DNA from: Limnoraphis robusta CS-951
Lineage (GTDB): Bacteria; Cyanobacteriota; Cyanobacteriia; Cyanobacteriales; Microcoleaceae
Assembly (NCBI RefSeq): GCF_000972705.2
Contig: NZ_LATL02000206.1
Location: 1-17,641 of the forward strand
Direction of reading: 5' to 3'
DNA: 17,641 nucleotides
Shown: in pieces, positions 14,475 to 17,641 of the stretch
Layout: every line of letters starts with the position of its first letter
How positions within the stretch are numbered: the first letter of the stretch is position 1
The notes under the pieces: model-generated
Databases searched by the model: none
Told to the model about the DNA's origin: nothing
The model's input: the letters and a program-made list of their open reading frames with translations, nothing else
Program-made: the position numbers and the translations under genes

Positions 14475-15716
14475 ATGAGCAGTAGCATTTTACAACTAGA
14501 TGAAGCAAAGCAGGCACTATTTACGATCTTTTCCGGAATCGATGGTCAGGTCAAGCAAAATCTAAAACGAGTTTTAGATGCTTTTCGACAACATCGGGTC
14601 GGAACCCACCATTTTGCAGGAGTTACAGGCTATGGCCATGATGACTTGGGCCGTCAAACGCTTGATCGAGTGTTTGCGGAAATCATGGGAGCCGAAGCTG
14701 CTGCTGTCCGAGTCCAGTTTGTCTCTGGGACTCATGCGATCGCCTGTGCTTTGTTCGGTGTTTTGCGTCCAGGGGACGAAATGCTAGCTGTTGCTGGCGC
14801 TCCCTATGACACTCTAGAAGAAGTCATTGGTTTACGAGGCAAAAGTCAAGGTTCACTTCTTGAGTATGGCATTTCTTACCGTCAAATAGATCTGCAATTA
14901 GATAGAAAAATAGATTGGGAAAGTTTAAAAGTTGGTATTACCTCTAAAACACGCTTAGTCCTAATTCAGCGCTCTTGCGGCTATTCCTGGCGTTCCAGCT
15001 TATCTATTGCTGAAATTGAGAAAATTGTCCAGATCGTCAAACAGCAAAATCCCGACACGGTTTGTTTTGTCGATAACTGTTATGGGGAATTTATTGAAAC
15101 CCAAGAACCCACTGCGGTGGGCGCTGATTTAATTGCGGGTTCGTTAATTAAAAATCCAGGTGGGACTATCGCGCCTGCGGGGGGATATATTGCGGGACGG
15201 GCTGAGTTAGTGGAAGCGGCGGCTTGTCGGTTAACAGCTCCCGGAATTGGCAGTCATGGCGGTGCAACGTTTGATCAAAATCGCTTGTTATTTCAAGGCC
15301 TATTTTTGGCCCCGCAAATGGTGGGAGAAGCGATGAAAGGAAACCATTTACTCGCCTATGTTTTTGACAAGTTAGGTTATCGGGTTAACCCTTTACCTTT
15401 AGAACCCCGTCGGGATGTTATTCAAGCGATTGAGTTGGGTTCACCCCAAAAATTAATCGCCTTCTGTCGGGCTTTACAGAAGTATTCTCCGGTCGGTTCC
15501 TACCTCGACCCCGTTCCTGCGGAAATGCCGGGGTATGAGAGCCAATTAGTTATGGCTGGTGGTACGTTTATTGATGGTAGCACTTCAGAATTATCGGCTG
15601 ATGGGCCGTTAAGAGAACCTTATATTGTGTTTTGTCAAGGGGGTACCCATTGGACTCATCTTGAAATTGCCTTAGAAGCCGCCATAGAAGCCGTTGGGTT
15701 TGCCAATGATTCTTAA
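14475..15716 (+). CDS. PLP-dependent methionine gamma-lyase family (aluminium-resistance) protein
   Basis: Cys/Met-metabolism type PLP enzyme of fold type I, 413 residues from the ATG at 14475 (a GTG stands directly before it; AGGCGAG at 14461-14467 gives suitable spacing). Visible motifs are THHFAGVTGYGHDDLGR (about 45-61), QFVSGTHAIACALFG (82-96, cofactor-phosphate loop), VDNCYGEF (200-207, the PLP-ring Asp) and GSLIKNPGG with the probable Schiff-base Lys227. GGYIAGR follows. The family is named for a plant-root-bacterium aluminium-resistance gene, and its physiological reaction is unsettled; a carbon-sulfur lyase is likely. It is divergent from desC. The tandem palindromic repeats behind it could serve as its terminator. 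Confidence 0.88.
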   Translation: MSSSILQLDEAKQALFTIFSGIDGQVKQNLKRVLDAFRQHRVGTHHFAGVTGYGHDDLGRQTLDRVFAEIMGAEAAAVRVQFVSGTHAIACALFGVLRPGDEMLAVAGAPYDTLEEVIGLRGKSQGSLLEYGISYRQIDLQLDRKIDWESLKVGITSKTRLVLIQRSCGYSWRSSLSIAEIEKIVQIVKQQNPDTVCFVDNCYGEFIETQEPTAVGADLIAGSLIKNPGGTIAPAGGYIAGRAELVEAAACRLTAPGIGSHGGATFDQNRLLFQGLFLAPQMVGEAMKGNHLLAYVFDKLGYRVNPLPLEPRRDVIQAIELGSPQKLIAFCRALQKYSPVGSYLDPVPAEMPGYESQLVMAGGTFIDGSTSELSADGPLREPYIVFCQGGTHWTHLEIALEAAIEAVGFANDS

Positions 15717-15752
15717 CAGAATTATGAATTATAAATTATAAATTATATATAG

Positions 15753-15921
15753 CACGCCAAAAACCCGGTTTCTTGAACAATACACATCGCCAATTTTCCG
15801 CGCACGGTAGAAGAAACCGGGTTTTTTAGTCTGGAGGTACCACGCCAAAAACCCGGTTTCTTGAACAATACACATCGCCAATTTTCCGCGCACGGTAGAA
15901 GAAACCGGGTTTTTTAGTCTG
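15753..15921. repeat. two identical 81-bp palindromic repeats in tandem
   Basis: Copy one is 15753-15833 and copy two is 15841-15921. They are identical and separated by seven bases (GAGGTAC). Each is bounded by AAAAACCCGGTTTCTT and its reverse complement AAGAAACCGGGTTTTT, a 16-bp stem with about 36 nt between. CCGGGTTTCTT-type palindromes are widespread in cyanobacterial intergenic DNA and behave like small non-autonomous elements. Ending in a T-run on both strands, each could also act as a bidirectional terminator for the gene ending at 15716. A leftward 81-codon frame crossing the repeat is an artefact. Confidence 0.85.
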
Positions 15922-16101
15922 TACTGTACTTCATTCAACTCACAATGCAAAGTTTTTATTGCTTTCATGTACATCTTTGATTAACTACCTGAAATCTCAA
16001 ATTTAACCTGAACTGCGCTGTACAGTATGCCTGCAAACTATATTCTTATCAATTTTGTTACAACAAATGTTGATTGATAGGAGCGTCATCTATAACGTTT
16101 T
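15922..16101. other. AT-rich intergenic DNA upstream of an unknown gene
   Basis: TACTGTAC (15922-15929) and its complement GTACAGTA (16020-16027) frame about 90 bp here. A -10-like TATAAC lies at 16091-16096 with TTGATT 15 bp upstream. It is so close to the ATG at 16102 that the mRNA would be nearly leaderless or start translation at 16114. Confidence 0.35.
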
Positions 16102-16887
16102 ATGCTAGAATTAATGTTGGTTAACGAGAGACGGGTTGGCGCAGGAGACCTGGTGGATAAAAAAATTATCAGCGATGAATTTATAGAAACCTTGAAGGAT
16201 GATAAATACGAAACACATCTTGATGAAATAAAAGATGCTTTATCAATCCTAGATGATGCTATTGAAAGCCTACAGTCTTGTATTCTAGATGAAGCTGCGA
16301 CTCTACTCAAACAGAGGTGTTTTGAAAAAAGCACTATACTCTCTGAGAACACCCAAGCTTTGGATATAATTAGAAACCATATTCGAGAATATATTACCCA
16401 ACTTGAAAACGAGGATGATTGGGATGATGAGAATAATAATGATTCGGAATTTGATTGGGAAAATGATGATCAATTCCTTGAACCCAGTCAACTCAACAAC
16501 CCCCTAGAAATATCTAAGGTATTTACCTTAGATCAGTCCGTTGACGTTACTTACTTTAAACCTACATTATTTAGGTTCAAGCAGAATGAATATGAGGTTA
16601 ACAGTTGGAGATATTTTTTACGAGATTTATGCTTTATATTGTACAAACTAGATAAAGAGATTATATTAAGCTTTCCAAATCGAAAAGAGTTTATTGGTCG
16701 CACAAGAAATTATTTTTCCAAAAAACAGTCAGATTTGACGTGCGCTGGTAAAATCAATACCAATCTTTATGTAGAATTAAATCTATCCGCGAAGGATGTA
16801 CTAAAGTTAGTCAAAAAAATTCTGAAGGCATACAGAATAGAACCCCATCACGTTGAAGTAGAGGTTCGTCCTGTAAGGTCTATCTAG
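16102..16887 (+). CDS. AT-rich protein of unknown function with acidic linker
   Basis: 261 residues, not recognised. Three parts are visible. The N-terminal part (about 1-103) is helical and charged with likely coiled-coil character. A very acidic Asp/Asn/Glu linker (about 103-126, EDDWDDENNN and the following residues) comes next. A compact C-terminal part (about 140-261) holds TLFRFKQNEYEVNSWRYFL, then FIGRTRNYFSKK, and NLYVELNLSAKDVLKLVKK. I associate C-terminal segments of this pattern with accessory prokaryotic proteins, but I cannot name the family. Base composition is clearly more AT-rich than the neighbours, suggesting acquisition. ATG at 16102 is used; the ATG at 16114 is an alternative, and neither has a well-placed ribosome site. 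It stands alone between the tandem repeats and a convergent gene. Confidence 0.75.
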   Translation: MLELMLVNERRVGAGDLVDKKIISDEFIETLKDDKYETHLDEIKDALSILDDAIESLQSCILDEAATLLKQRCFEKSTILSENTQALDIIRNHIREYITQLENEDDWDDENNNDSEFDWENDDQFLEPSQLNNPLEISKVFTLDQSVDVTYFKPTLFRFKQNEYEVNSWRYFLRDLCFILYKLDKEIILSFPNRKEFIGRTRNYFSKKQSDLTCAGKINTNLYVELNLSAKDVLKLVKKILKAYRIEPHHVEVEVRPVRSI

Positions 16888-17048
16888 CACCCCATCAGCT
16901 AAATGCTCACATTTCAATTGTCTGATTGGGAAAAAATAAAGCGATCGCAAAAATGACAAGAATTGCGAGTGTGGGGGTTGAAATCCTGTCTCTATCGTGC
17001 TAAAGTAATAATGATTGCGATCGCTAATTCCAAGAATTTTGTGATCCT

Positions 17049-17641
17049 TTACCCACAAACAACATAAATCGCCCAAATTGCCATCGCCCTGAGATAATGA
17101 CTCGCCCGAAAGGTTCCGGCTGCGGTAATAGCTTCAGGAGTGCGAAATTGTAAGCCATTTTCATAAATTTGTTTCACCACTACTTCGGCTAAATTAAACC
17201 CTTCCTCTTTCATTCCCATTTGAATTAAAAACGCCGCTAACCCAAAATTAATCCCCGTCCAAACTTCTAACGGATGAGTATCATTAGGGTTAACAGGTTC
17301 GCCATTTAGTCTAACGCCATTAGCAGCCCCTAATTGACCGTGATGGAAATTTTGAAAACAAGATTGATAAATCGTTTGTAAGGCTGAAATGGTTCGTTCT
17401 GGGGCAACAATATCTTCTAATCCTAACAGTTTAACATAAAATTGACCACAGAGTTGATCGGCCATCACAACATCGGAACCACTCTCACTATCAAGCTGAT
17501 AATATTGACCATTCCAAAGCTTTTGATAGATCGGTTTTGCTTGTTTTAACCATGTTTTATAAGTTGAAATGGTTTCTGAAAGTGAGGGAAACAATGTAGA
17601 AAATTCAGTCTTTTCTAAACAGTTTCCGATTTCTATTGCTG
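17049..17641 (-). CDS. GH116 family glucosylceramidase-like hydrolase, C-terminal part
   Basis: The frame is open to the right edge (AIEIGNCLEKTEF precedes the apparent TTG start at 17594), so this is the C-terminal portion of a larger gene, about 197 codons visible. NGQYYQLDSES, then SDVVMADQLCGQFYVKLLGL, is the hallmark of GH116 (GBA2-like beta-glucosidase/glucosylceramidase), whose acid/base Asp lies in the MADQL region. NDTHPLEVWTGINFGLAAFLIQMG and the final RASHYLRAMAIWAIY block are the conserved end of the (alpha/alpha)6 barrel. Family enzymes release glucose from glucosylated lipids or small glucosides; the natural cyanobacterial substrate is not known. HIP1 sites lie just beyond its stop codon, which is at 17049. 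Confidence 0.9.
   Translation of the reverse strand, partial: AIEIGNCLEKTEFSTLFPSLSETISTYKTWLKQAKPIYQKLWNGQYYQLDSESGSDVVMADQLCGQFYVKLLGLEDIVAPERTISALQTIYQSCFQNFHHGQLGAANGVRLNGEPVNPNDTHPLEVWTGINFGLAAFLIQMGMKEEGFNLAEVVVKQIYENGLQFRTPEAITAAGTFRASHYLRAMAIWAIYVVCG

Noticed and set aside
15729..15974. 81-codon leftward frame
   Set aside because: It consists of the two tandem palindromic repeats read through, giving a duplicated peptide. It has no ribosome site and no gene-like composition.

Overview
The window reads as chromosomal DNA of a cyanobacterium. The HIP1 octamer GCGATCGC occurs about ten times (for example at 369, 2125, 2131, 16941 and 17017). The gene set fits: a cyAbrB regulator, a DesC-type acyl-lipid desaturase, a type 2 isopentenyl diphosphate isomerase, PyrR, and several IS200/IS605 remnants. 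Heptanucleotide repeats and CCGGGTTTCTT-type palindromes suggest a filamentous, Oscillatoriales-like lineage; that placement is inference.

Positions 1-6900 hold mostly leftward housekeeping genes: fni (isoprenoids), pyrR (pyrimidines), cobD/cbiB (cobalamin) with an Rrf2-type regulator just upstream of it, a rightward cyAbrB gene, a MoxR-type AAA+ ATPase, and ribF (FMN/FAD). A palindromic repeat fills the fni-pyrR gap and touches the pyrR stop codon.

Positions 6900-11430 are the accessory part. A tnpB-only IS200/IS605 element with an apparently intact RuvC site lies about 30 bp upstream of ribF. Then come an MBL-fold hydrolase gene, an unrecognised gene, and a second IS200/IS605 element. The second element has an intact Y1 transposase gene (tnpA). 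Where its nuclease gene should be there is a structured non-coding stretch of about 240 nt followed by a tiny remnant frame and a clear right end. This is the best candidate for something unusual: an omega/HEARO-like RNA left without its nuclease.

Positions 11430-15720 hold tRNA-Gly(GCC), then a two-gene operon of a small zinc-ribbon membrane protein and a ProA-like protein that lacks the catalytic cysteine of glutamate-5-semialdehyde dehydrogenase. A leftward desC and a rightward PLP-dependent gene of the methionine gamma-lyase/aluminium-resistance family follow.

Positions 15720-17641 hold two identical 81-bp palindromic repeats in tandem, an AT-rich gene of unknown function, and the C-terminal part of a leftward GH116 (glucosylceramidase-like) gene that runs off the right edge. 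No CRISPR array, rRNA or phage structural gene was seen.
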